Shown here: in pieces, positions 44,337 to 55,190 of the stretch
Position numbering within the stretch: the stretch's first letter is position 1
How the letters are laid out: each line of letters opens with the position of its first letter
DNA from: Eleusine coracana subsp. coracana
Taxonomy: Eukaryota; Streptophyta; Magnoliopsida; Poales; Poaceae
Length of the DNA: 64,000 nt
Reading direction: 5' to 3'
Assembly: GCA_032690845.1 (NCBI GenBank)
Contig: CM064434.1
Location: 36,870,342-36,934,341 of the forward strand
Translations under genes and position numbers: made by a program
The notes under the pieces: model-generated
The model's input: only the letters and a program-made list of their open reading frames with translations
Database searches by the model: none
Told to the model about the DNA's origin: nothing

Positions 44337-47204
44337 TTATATCTCCTTTGAAAGAGAGGAAGAGTCAGCCCGAAGTTCGACCTCTGGAGTTGCTGGGGGA
44401 GTCGGCACGGTTGGATTGATTTCTATATTTTCGACCAAGGCCTGGGAAGTCTCTAGCATGGAATCTAGGAGCAGCTGACATTGGTCATCGGTCAGGTCGA
44501 GGTTAAAGCCCTCTTTGATCTTGTCCGAAGGCAGAGCAAGAGACCAGGATTGGCAAATTGCCAGCACTTGACTCCCGGCTTCGGTCGCCACTCGTCGAGT
44601 GTTATAAGCAATGGCTTCCGATGCATGCTCCAACAAGTAGTCCAGAGAGTGACCGGTCTGCTCCACTCAGTTAGCATGAACATAGTTCATTGCTTTCCGA
44701 GCGGCGTAAGATAGAGCTGCAAATAATAATTATTGGTCAGTATGATCAACAGAAGAATGAAGCAGAAGGAAGAAGTCAAAGGCTTACTGGCAAGTTTACA
44801 TTTGAAGGATTTGGAGACAGTCTTAGCCTCCTCTATCTTCGCTTCAGTCCCCTTCAGTTCCTCCTGCAGCCGAGTGATCTCGGTCTTCTAGTCATCAACC
44901 AATTTGGAGAGGCTTTCCTTCTCAACCTTCAAGGCGTCAATGAACCTCTGCTGGTTGGAAGTCAACTTCTCCAGATCGGTGATTTTTTTATCGCGAGCTA
45001 AAAGTAAAACTTTTAGCGTTAGAGTGGTCAGCAGATTGCCTAAATATGGATGGTAGGAAAACTTACCAGCCAGATCTGCACGAACTTGATCTAAGACCTT
45101 GTTTATCTCTTATCAGTCGGCCAACAGCTTCTTGTTTTCCTCTAGGGCCTTGGAGAGTTGCTGACCGGTGACTAGCAAGACAATGAATAAGAAGTTAGTC
45201 TAAAACACAAAGATAAGAAGATTAGGCGACCAAGGACATCCCGAAAGTTTCGGCTTCAAGATATTCCACTCTAGCCTGCTTTCGCTCCACAAGAGCATAC
45301 ACTTTCTGATATGCAGAAGATAAATGAGCTAAAAGATGAGTGTGAAGCAAGGTAAAAGCATAATGTTGCATTACCTTGCTGGACTCCCGGTGTTGGTGCA
45401 AAATCTCCACATCCTCCACCTCAGGCCGACCAAGCATATCTGCAGGAAGAGTCCTTTTACCTTTGTCAAGAGGCAAAGAGACATTAGTTGGAGTGGTCTG
45501 AGGCAGAGGCTCGAGAGTGGAGGCAGGAACCGTCTTTTCAAACTGTTTATCCACTTCGGTCGGCGTGTTTGAAGACTTGCCAACCAAATGGGCCACACCA
45601 GTCGGACGAGGTGGGAGCTCAGACCGAGTATCCTCAGATCCCTGAGCACTCTGAGAATCACTTGTCCGACTACCGAGAAAAAAAACATAGAAGGAAGAGA
45701 TCAGGAAATGTTGAGATCAGCAATAAGAGACAAGGAGTATAGGGTTTAAAGATTAAACCTGGGAGCCTTCTTGAGCTTGATCCGGCATAGCCTCTTCTTT
45801 GAAGAAGTCGACTGAAAATCAGTCTCCTTCCTCTTTTGAGAGGGCTGGTCAGTCTTGTCAGTCTGCACTACCTCTTCCGTTGACCTCTGAGTTGGGCTCG
45901 GGGGCTCCGGTCGGTCTGAAGGTCGGTTGGAGGTTGCAGGAGCAGGTTGACCAGCATCTACGGTAGTTATTTCTTCATCGTCATCCTGGTCCCCCACATA
46001 TTGGCATCGGCGTCCGATAGTCCGCTTCTGGAGCTTGTCAGGGGAGGCCAGAGTAACGACGGGAGTGACACTGACTGGCCGAGCGCCTACGGAGGAACTT
46101 GAAACCCCAGCGCCGGTCAGTGGTGTCCTTTTGACATAATCAGGTCCCTCAGTATCGGTCTGAGGGAGCGGGGGATGAGATACATAAGTATCCAGCACCT
46201 GCATGAAGATCAAAACACTGAGTACAATATCAAGATAGGACAACAAGGGATAGCTAAAGGCAGACTGAGGCTTACTCGGGCTCGCATTGTGCCCTTGTTA
46301 TATGCCTTTTTGACCAAAGAATAGTCCTGAAAGATATCCCCTTCAAACATCTTCAACAATCGTCTTCGGCGGAGTTCACCATTCGGTGGGTCTGGCACCT
46401 CCCTGGTCTCATCCTCATTAACATAGTCCCATGCCGGGTGACATTGAAACTTCAGGGGCAGAACTCGTCGGATGATAAAACTTTTAGCGACTGTGATGCC
46501 ATCGACGCCTTCATCTTTTAGACCGGCAATTTTCTTGAGCAGAGCAACCACTTGAGGATCGGTCGAATCGGGCCTCTCTGTCCAATGCACTTGGGGAATA
46601 GCCTTCGCACCAGTGAAGTCGGCAAGAACAGGGGAGGGTTGTCACAATACAACCACTCATCTTTCCAATTCTTGTTTCTGGTCTTCAATGGGACATTGAT
46701 GTAGGCCTCCTTCTTGTGCAACTGGACGCCGACTCCGCCTATGGCTACTTGGTTATCCTTCGTTGGCAGCGGTCGGAGGACAAATAGATGGCGGAAGAGA
46801 TTGAAATAGGAGAGAGTGCCAAGAAAAGATTCGCACAGATGTACGAAGATGGCAATATGAAGAATGGAGTTGAGATTGAGGTTGACAAGCTCAATCCCAT
46901 AGAAAAAAAGGAGCCCGTGCAAAAAACTACAGCAGGGAACTCCAAAACCATGCTCAAAGAATAAGCAAAACACTATGATCTGCTGGTGAATGGGGATGGG
47001 GCAGGATTCGCGAGGTACCTTCCAGTCGATCCGAGCCTGCTTTGGACGGATGCCATCCACCACCATGTTGTTCGTGTCAGCCTAAGAAAGGCTGCTCTTC
47101 GAGAACTCCTAAAGTTGCTCTGGGATGTTGACCTCCGACGAGGATGACGCGGCGGCGGCGGCGGAAGAAGCTGAGATTGAAATGGAAGTCCTCTTGCGAC
47201 CCAT
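44337..47204 (-). pseudogene. Opposite-strand spliced gene of Tat-2 (same family as in Tat-1)
   Basis: Starts MGRKRTSIS at 47204. After two stops comes the region with FFEHGFGVPCCSF, LHGLLFFYGIELVNLNLNS and FVHLCESFLG, parallel to the Tat-1 gene and like PF04195. A frameshift near 46640 leads to DGITVAKSFIIRRVLPLKF and a part ending KKAYN. A splice donor (CGA|GTAAGCC, about 46273) and an acceptor before VLDTYVSHPPLP (about 46200) match the first intron of the Tat-1 gene; the next donor after the IKLKKAP block (about 45760) also matches. Helical, Glu/Lys-rich segments follow at 45740-44700. The last exon (44666-44337) has the shared C-terminus (LTDDQCQLLLDSM). A TATA box lies upstream at 47411. 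Broken, function unknown. Confidence 0.68.
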
Positions 47205-47410
47205 CGCGAACAGGATTGGACGCGGTGGAGGAGTTTGAGAAACTTCGCCAAAGCTCGGGGCCTAAATGCGGCGGGATCTGTGGCGGTCGGAAGTCAGAAA
47301 GCTAACCCTAGCCAGAAAAACAGAGGAGTCACGAGAGCAGAGAAGGCGCAAGGAAGATGAAGAGTTCGCGTGCAAATGCGGCATGGACTGAGGGTCAACC
47401 TGGTGCAGCC

Positions 47411-47417
47411 TTTTATA
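47411..47417 (-). promoter_or_regulatory. TATA box of the Tat-2 opposite-strand gene
   Basis: On the minus strand AGGTATAAAAGGCTGC, about 210 bp before the ATG at 47204. Same GTATAAAAGG core as in Tat-1. Confidence 0.6.
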
Positions 47418-47420
47418 CCT

Positions 47421-48140
47421 TGCCTTTTTTGACCTAAGGGTCCCATGGGTCGGGGTGGGTCGTATTGTAGTGCGACCCTAATATTAACTTAAAGGTTAAT
47501 TAAGGGCTTAAGCCCATTAGGGTTACAAACCCAGAAAAATAAGACTCGGGGGCTTCTTTGATGAGAAGTACCCGAGAATTATTTCACCATATCTATGTGA
47601 TTTGATGATCATGTGGCAAAGGACTTGATGGTCATATGGTTACAAGTTCAAAGGTTATGGTACTGACTAAAGTCAAATAACCAGAATTACCAAATTTGGA
47701 CTCAAATGGGTGATTAGAATTAGGGAAAAGCTATATTATGACTAAAGTCATTTAGCTTAATACTGAATATGACTAGAGTCATAAAATTCCGACCGACCCA
47801 TCACTCAGAAAAAATATGTGCGACTTGGCCGGTTTGATGATCAGTCGACAAAGTGGTCACTTAGCAATAGGACCCAAGGGTTTGATGACCAAAGGTCTGA
47901 AAGATTCAAACTTGATGGTTTGAATATCTATAAACAAATTAATAAGAGCTAATACAATTATACTCTTGCATTATTTGTTAGTCTCCAAATTATACAAGAG
48001 TCGGGGGCTACACCTGATCAGGTGCACCTGACCGGTGCACCAGATCTATCAGAAACTTCGATAACGAGGTCTTCCTAATTTATGATCTTTAGATCATTCG
48101 GAGAATTAAAGCTCAAAATCAGAAAGCACTCGGGGGCTGC
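47421..48140. other. Tat-2 3' spacer
   Basis: No gene. Contains CTCGGGGGCTTC (about 47546), GTCGGGGGCTACACC (about 48001) and, against the LTR start, CTCGGGGGCTGC (48129-48140), the likely polypurine tract. GATGATCATGTGG words recur. Confidence 0.6.
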
Positions 48141-48320
48141 TGTGGGATACTTGCTTTACGGGTATCCTCATACAAGGCTAAGTCGGTGGCCGATCGGGTA
48201 CTTTATCAACAAGGAAGCCAACCGACTCGGCTTGGAGTGCAAGACAAGAAAGATTAGACTTGCCATATAGAATCCTTGTAGAGTCCGACTAGGACTCTTC
48301 CTAAACCCCCCTGCCGACAA
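48141..48320 (+). repeat. 3' LTR remnant of Tat-2
   Basis: Starts TGTGGGATACTTGC. The first about 118 bp match 36513-36630; the CCGACTAGGACTC word is shared with the LTR at 39899. It ends at ..CTGCCGACA (TG/CA-bounded, 180 bp) or is truncated there; C1 integrase sequence follows within 30 bp. Confidence 0.6.
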
Positions 48321-48350
48321 TGCAAATGAGAAACTTTGGTTGCTAGTGCT

Positions 48351-49466
48351 TGGCACGCAAATGAGAAACCGAGGTCTTTCTCCCAAAACGTAGCTCATAA
48401 GAAGTCACATTAAGAATTGAGCACAAGAAAATCCGATTGGAAACATAGCAAGCAATGCTAATGGCCTCAGCCCAGAACCGCCTCGGAGTCCTATGCTCAT
48501 CGAGCATAGTCCGGGCCATCTCTACTAAGGTTCTGTTCTTTCTTTCAACCACACCGTTCTACGGGGAACACGAGGTGCTGAAAACTGATGCTCAATATCA
48601 TGCTCAAGATAGAAAGAATCAAAGGAGGAGTTCTTGAACTCGGTGCCATTATCACTACGAATCGCTCGTAATGCACTAGGGAGTTCCTTGAACAACCTCA
48701 AAGCTAAGCTCCAAAAGTGATGAAACACTTCATCCTTACTCTCAAGAAAGTAGACCCAAGAGTAGCGAGAATAGTCGTCAACAATCATAAGAACATACCA
48801 CTTCCCACCCGCCGAACGAACCCGAGAAGGACCAACAGTGTCCATATGAAGCAACTCTCTAGGGCGTTCAGTCATCACCAAATTAATTGGTGGATGAGAA
48901 GCGGCAATCATTTTCCCATGATGACACGGAGCACAAACCAAATCCTTATCAAATTTGAGCTTAGGCAATCCTCGGATCAAACCTTGGCCACTCAAGCAAC
49001 ATAGCAAGTCAAAGTTCATGTGACCCAGTCTCCTATGCCATTTCGAGAGCTCAGAAGAAGATTGAGCAAACAAGCACTTGTGAGAACCAGGAGAACCAGC
49101 GAAATCGGCCTGAAAAACTCTGTCAATTCGAGAAATCCCACAAACCAAGGAACCATTCGAATCAAGAACACAAGAAGCATTCGACTTAAAGCGCACTTCC
49201 AAGCCAACATCAAGAAGCTGAGAGACAGAGAGGAGATTGTACTTGAGATACTCAACCAAACCAACATCCTTGAGAGTGAATTTTTCATTTACCTTTACCG
49301 TGCCTCTTGCCTTCACTCTCCCTCTCTTGTCATCTCCAAAGGTCACATACTCCCGCCGCTTCAGGGGAGTGAGGCTGGAGAACCACTTTGCATCTCCGGT
49401 CATGTGGCACGAACACCCGGTGTCCATCAACCATTTGTTCTCCAAGCCTCCACCTGTTGCCTATAA
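48351..49466 (-). pseudogene. C1 pol: protease, GAG-pre-integrase and integrase (second copy)
   Basis: From 49466 down: protease motif WLMDTGCSCHMTGD, GAG-pre-integrase with WHRRLGHMNF and CAPCHHGK (the H-C zinc site), then integrase with LLHMDTVGPSRV, YSRYSWVYFLESKDEV and RSDNGTEFKN. A frameshift near 48560 precedes the VERKNRTL block with the last catalytic Glu. The sequence ends near 48351 inside the segment that is repeated, with about 8% differences, at 34483-34564. Confidence 0.88.
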
Positions 49467-49823
49467 AGAACGAGAAGGAAAAGTCGATGGGTTAGTGCTG
49501 GGGTTAGTCAAAAGAGATTTGGGAATCAAGCACTTAACCATACGACCGGTAGTAGTCATCATAGTTCTTTGCACATTGTCATTTGAACGCATAGGACGAG
49601 AACCACGATGGGGAAAACATGGCCTGTCAAAGCGTCTCAACTCAAACCTTGGGTTGTGAGGATAGAAATCATCAATGTGAAAGCCAAATCCACATGAATG
49701 ATGCTCACCACAATAGGGAAAATGTGGGGTGCCAAAGCGCTGCTGCGCAAAGCCTTTGTTTCGTGAATCAAAACCATATGAGGAATGACCCTGTCCACGA
49801 TAGGAACGAGAAAAAGAGTGAGG
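49467..49823 (-). other. C1 gag-protease linker, broken
   Basis: The frame from the second zinc knuckle continues with a Gly/Phe/His-rich linker, interrupted by stops at both ends (about 49822 and 49463). No separate gene; the plus-strand ORFs here are shadows. Confidence 0.6.
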
Positions 49824-51083
49824 CTAAAAGTCAACAAAATCATCATAAAAAGCATCCCTAGTCAACTCACCTTGCTTCCTCTCAATCCTCTTACGCCTAT
49901 AACAGAATTCATCCAAGTGGCCCTTGCGACCACAAAACATGCAAATGTAGACACCCTTAGGATTAGGCTTGGTTTGCATTGCAGGTTTGGGTTTTGGCTT
50001 CTCTATTTGCTTTGTGTTGAAGGAGGGTTTGGGATTGGGTGGATAGTATGTGTCAGTGGGTTTGATGGTGTTTTCCTCATCCTTGTAGCTGGAGCTAGGT
50101 ACAAACTTACCCACATTCTCACTCTCCTTGTCAGACCTCTCAAATCCCAAGCCCAAGTTATAGGTTGACCTAGAAGCACTCTCCTTCAATCTTGGCAAAT
50201 TACTCTCAATCTTTTCCTCACTCACTAGGGTTCTCTGGAGCCTAGAAACAAGATAGTCATTTTCCTAAACTAGGACTTTGTTTTCCTCCCTAGTGATTAC
50301 TAGCTTGTCCTTGAGGGTGACACACACTTCACACGGATGTGGAAGAACTTTCAAGTGAGTCTCATGAAGCAACTTGGACTCAAGCTCTTTGACTTTGAGG
50401 GACTGAGCTTCCAACTCATATGTGAGCTTGGGACACTTCTGACATGCACCCAAAAGACTTGGTCTAGCTTTGAACTCATCAAGCTCCTTGAGGGCACTCT
50501 CAAGCTGACTGGTAACTTGAGCATGCACACTCTCCCTCTGTGCAAGATCACTCATCACAACTTGACAAGACTCACACTCTACAATCATGTCATCCTTAGC
50601 AAGCTTACACCTAAGTGAAGCAATTTCAAAATCAGCACTCTCCAACTTAGACTTAAGCTCTTTACTCTCACGAACAGCACTGCGAAGCTTATCATCTTGC
50701 AAAAGCAGAACATCGCACAAATAATCAAGTTCAGAAGAGAGCTCATCAAGAGTAGGAGGTACCTCGCTTGTGTCGGAGTCAGATCCAGAGTCAGTGTCGT
50801 GGTCGTTCTTTGCCATGAAGCAAAACCCGGTGAAGTCATCCTTCCTCTTGACTCATGGCTTTTCAACCTCCTCCTCCGAGCTTGTAAGGCCTTTGCTTGA
50901 TGTGAGATCGACATCGCTCAAGGCGGCAACGCAGGTGCGTGTAATGGCCTTGGCGAACTTCTTGGAGTTCTTGCCCTTCTTGTAGAAGCAGTTCTTCTTC
51001 TGCTTGAAGTCTTCAGTGTTGTTGTCGTGGTACCCGGCCTTCTTCTTCTTCTTGGGACAATCAGTGATGAAGTGATGTGTCCA
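49824..51083 (-). pseudogene. C1 gag C-terminal part (second copy)
   Basis: Begins in the middle of a zinc knuckle (HHFITDCPKKKKK, just below 51083), then a Lys-rich region and a stop. The frame at 50816-49824 follows, with a long coiled-coil section (LESADFEIASLRCKLAKDD) and a second knuckle CMFCGRKGHLDEFC near 49900. One in-frame stop at 50265-50267 splits it. The upstream gag half is at 61178-61776, beyond the C3 insertion. Gag with a long coiled coil fits Sireviruses. Confidence 0.8.
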
Positions 51084-51166
51084 ACCCTGCGCATTTGACT
51101 TTTATTATTAAGTGATTTTCAGGGATAATTGCCTATTCACCCCCCCCCCCCCACTAGGCACTTTCA
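51084..51166 (+). repeat. 5' LTR remnant of C3
   Basis: Matches the last about 80 bp of the 3' LTR (61096-61177): GCATTTGACTTTTATTATTA, a poly-C run, then GGCACTTTCA. The primer site follows at 51169-51180. Confidence 0.85.
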
Positions 51167-51219
51167 ATTGATATCAGAGCAAGGATCTTCTAAAAAGCTT
51201 AACCGCTTGAAGATTAAAG

Positions 51220-53487
51220 ATGTCAAATCCGGGAGAAGAACCAACTACCGCTCTCCCAATCAAAGATGGTGCTAGCGGTACTCATGATGGAGATGATGTA
51301 GTTGGAAGACATGATGCTCAACTAAGAACCTACAACAATGTCATGTTTGATTATGAAGATCTCAAAGAGGATCGCATTGGGCAAGGGTCCGGTAGGCTTC
51401 CGTACTTTGATGGACAATTTTATGACCATTGGAAATACAAGATGATAATGTACTTGGAATCAATGAGTCCACATGTTGCAAGCATAACCGAGAATGGTTT
51501 CTTGTGGGAAAATAGAGACAATCCAACTCGAAAGGATCAACTCAACATCCATCACAATGCCGTGGCGGCTAGTGCAATTGTTTCCTCACTTAGTGCCACC
51601 TAATATGACAAAGTAGCCGGAATCAAGAATGCCAACCAATTATGGAGAAAGCTTGAGGTTATCTATGAGGGTATTGATTCCCTGAAAGATGCAAGACTTG
51701 AAGAATTGCAAAATGAGTTCAACTTGTTCATCATGGGTCTGGGAGAAGGCCCAAAAGAAGTTCATGATAGACTCATGAGAATTGTGAATCAAAGAAGAGC
51801 ACTTGGAGCTAGAATGTCCGACTTGGATATCAACAAGAGACTATTACAAGCATTGAGACCATGGGATTGTAACATTTTCTCAAACATTAGAGAGAAGGAC
51901 AATTTCAAAACCTTCTCTACCGATGAGGTACTTGGGAAGCTTCTATCCCAAAAACAACAAAACGATCAAGCCAATAAGATAAATGCGTTGATCAAGCAAA
52001 TTGCGGAAGCCAATGGTGACAAGGGGGATGTGGCACTCAATGCCACAAGTGAAAAGAAGCAAGAGAAGAAGAAGAACAAAGTAGTTGATTCTAGTAGTGA
52101 AGATAGTGATGATGAGATGGCCTTGCTTGTAAGGAGGTTCAAGTCATTCCTCAAGAAGGATAGTTACAAGAAGAAAAGCTTCGACAAGGGCAAAGCAAGA
52201 AGGTCAAAAAGGACTTGCTATAAATGTGGTGATGAAGGACATTTTATTGCGGAATGTCCAAAGAAGAAGAACAAGGATGAAAGAAGAAAAGACAAGCGTC
52301 ACAAGAAAGATAAGACATACAAGAAGCATAGGAAAGGTGAAGCTCATATTGGTCAAGAATGGAACTCCGATGATTCATCCTCCTCATCATCTTCCTCCTC
52401 TGAATCCGACTCGGATGACGGAGGCATTGCTTCACTTGCCATCGGCGTTACTCCCACCAACACCTCACTATTTGGGAGTTTGAGTGATAATGATGACAAC
52501 ACTCACAAGTGTCTAATGGCAAGAGGATCGAAGGTAACAAAATCTAAACACAAGCACTCCTCTTATGCTAGTAGTAATGATGATGATGATGATGATGTTG
52601 CAAATGCTTCACTTCCTAAAATGCTTGAATTCATGCAATTGCTTGAGAAAAACAAGGAAGAAAATGATAGACAAGAGGAGCTTCTTGAAAAACAAGAAGA
52701 CTTGCTTATTCTTGAAAAGAAAAGAAACCTTGAACTAGAGAAGCTTCTAGAAGTTGAAAGAAATAAAAATGAAGAATTAACCTTGTCTATCACTAAAATT
52801 GAGAATACTTGTGAAAATTATAAAAGTGCTAAAGATAAACTTCAAGAGAAATATGAGGATTTGGAAAAGACTCATAAGTCTCTTGAAGAACAATACAAAA
52901 TTATTTCAACTTTCACATCCACTTCCACCAACAACTCTCATGCTTCCACTAGCAAAAGATGTGATAGGTGCTATAATATTGATGTTGATGCTTATGCTAC
53001 TAATGTGAAACTGATTGATGATTTGAACAAGCAAGTGAGGGCTCTTGAAAGCAAGATATAACATGGGAAGAATATTGTTGACAATGAAAAGGCAAAGTAT
53101 GCAAGAGGTGCATACGCATACACTAGAATGCCCCATGTCATGGATGGCATTGGCTATGTTGAGGGTGCCAAGCACAATGCACGGGAGAACAAGAATGGGA
53201 AGGAATTCCTTAAGTTCACCAAGGAAGGATCTTATCAAAAGAAGCAAGCTAACAACATGAACACTAACCATACTTCTTTTGCCAATGATTCTCATGTTAA
53301 TGTGCCTAACTCTACATGTGCACTCTTTCATGATTTTAATGCATCATATGTGCTTATGAAAAACATGCATGGTCGTGTATATGCCAAATATGTTGGGCCA
53401 CGCAACAATAGACCAAAGGCTTGTGTGTGGGTGCCCAAAGTACTTGTGACTAATGTGAAAGGACCCAAGCAAATTTTGGGTACCTAA
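51220..53487 (+). pseudogene. C3 gag with zinc knuckle and coiled coil
   Basis: One frame from MSNPGEEPTT to 53487 with two nonsense codons (51601-51603 and 53059-53061). The N-terminal part has the UBN2-like copia gag pattern (YWPY-like RLPYFDGQFYDHWKYKM; LFIMGLGEGPKEVHDRLMRI). The zinc knuckle CYKCGDEGHFIAEC is at 52216-52257, followed by a Lys-rich block, a Ser/Asp run and a long Glu/Lys coiled coil (about 52620-53060). The coiled coil in gag is a Sirevirus trait. Confidence 0.85.
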
Positions 53488-53534
53488 AAACAAAGCTTAA
53501 TTTGTTTTGTAGGACTATGTCTCCAGAGGGTCAA

Positions 53535-54122
53535 GTTGGGTAATTGATAGTGGATACACTAATCATATGACCGGAGACAAAAAGATGTTCAAGTCATTTG
53601 AGCCAAGTCACAACAACAATGAATATATCACATTTGGTGACAATGGAACGGGACAAGTAATAGGTTATGGTAAAGTCCCTCTCACTCCCTCGTATTCTCT
53701 TTCCAAGGTTATGCTCGTTGATCACGTTGACTTCAATCTTTTGTCCATCTCACAATTTTGTAAAATGGGTTATGATTGCTTGTTCAATGAATGTGGTGTG
53801 ACCGTCTATAAGAGAAGTGATGGCTCGGTTGCTTTTAAGGGTGTGGTTAAAGCAAAGCTTTATGTTGTGGATTTCTCCACGGATGAAGCTAGACTTGGTG
53901 CATGCTTATTAGCAAAGTCCAACATGGGGTGGTTGTGGCATAGAAGGCTTGCCCATGTTGGTATGAGAAATCTTCACAAACTCTGAAAGCGCGGCCACAT
54001 CATAGGACTAACCGATGTTTGTTTTGAGAAAGATAGAATTTGTAGTGCTTGTCAAGTGGGAAAACAAGTTGGAGCATCACACCCCGCGAAGAACGTGATG
54101 ACCACCACAAGACCATTGGAGT
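53535..54122 (+). pseudogene. C3 protease and GAG-pre-integrase region
   Basis: Protease motif WVIDSGYTNHMTGD near 53535-53576 (catalytic DSG kept), then YITFGDNGTGQVIG and NLLSISQ. GAG-pre-integrase has WLWHRRLAHVGMRNLHKL, a stop at 53984-53986, and CSACQVGKQ further on. The frame differs from gag. Confidence 0.8.
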
Positions 54123-55190
54123 TTGCACATGAATCTTTTTGGACCCGTCTCCTACATAAGCATTGGCGGTAACAAATATGGTCTTCTTATTGTTGATGAT
54201 TTTTCTCGCTTCATGTGGGTGTTCTTTTTGCATGATAAAGGTGAAGTGAAAGATGTGCTCAAGACATTCATGAGAAGAGCACAAAATGAATATGAAGTGA
54301 AGATCAAGAAAATAAGAAGTGACAATGGCACCGAGTTCAAGAACACTCAAGTTGAAGAGTACCTTGATGAAGAAGGCATCAAGCATGAATTTTCAGCACC
54401 CTACTCCCCTCAACAAAATGGGGTGGCCAAAAGAAAGAACCGTACACTCATTGAGATGGCAAGAACAATGCTTGATGAATACAAGACGTCCGACCGTTTT
54501 TGGGCCAAAGCCGTCAACACCATATGCCATGCCTCCAACCGGTTGTATCTCCACCGAATCTTGAAGAAAACCCCATATGAGCTACTAACCGGTAACAAGC
54601 CTAATATTTCATACTTTCATCTTTTTGGGAGTAAATGTTTTATGCTAAACAAGAAACCCAAGACTTCAAAGTTTGCTCCAAAAGTTGATGAAGGTTTCTT
54701 GCTTGGTTATGGGTCGAATGTTCATGCCTATCGTGTGTTCAACAAAACCACCGGTTGTGTTGAAATTTCACGTGACGTGACATTTGATGAATCTAATGGC
54801 TCTCAAGAGGAGCAAGTTGCTATTGATGATATAGATAATGAAGCTCCTAGAAATGCAATAAAAAGGATGGCCATTGGTGATGTGAGACCACAAAAAACAT
54901 CAAGTGTTGAAAGTCAACCCTCTCCCTCAAGACAAAATCAACATCATGAAAATGAAGGAATTGATAATGCAAGTGGTCAAGATCAAGATGTTGAGGATCA
55001 TGAGCAAGCATCAAGTGATGATTCTCAAAGACATGATCAAGAGGTTGATAAAGATGGTGGTCAAGAAAGCTTACATCCACCACACCCAAGAGTACATCAA
55101 AGTGTACAACGTGATCACCCTGTAGAGCAAATTCTTGAAGATATTGACAAGGGGGTAATCACTAGATCTCAAGTTAGTAATTTTTATTAA
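54123..55190 (+). pseudogene. C3 integrase, catalytic residues altered
   Basis: Frame 54123-55190. The first catalytic Asp block reads HMNLFGP where the family has HMDLFGP. The second, IRSDNGTEFKN, is intact. The third reads NGVAKRKNRTL where the family has NGVAERKNRTL. Thus two of the three acidic residues appear changed, each by a G-to-A transition. The C-terminal region has FLLGYGSNVHAYRVFN and a His/Gln/Asp-rich linker to RT. Confidence 0.82.

Noticed and set aside
49016..49659. Plus-strand ORFs in the C1 integrase/protease region
   Set aside because: Shadows of the minus-strand pol frame.
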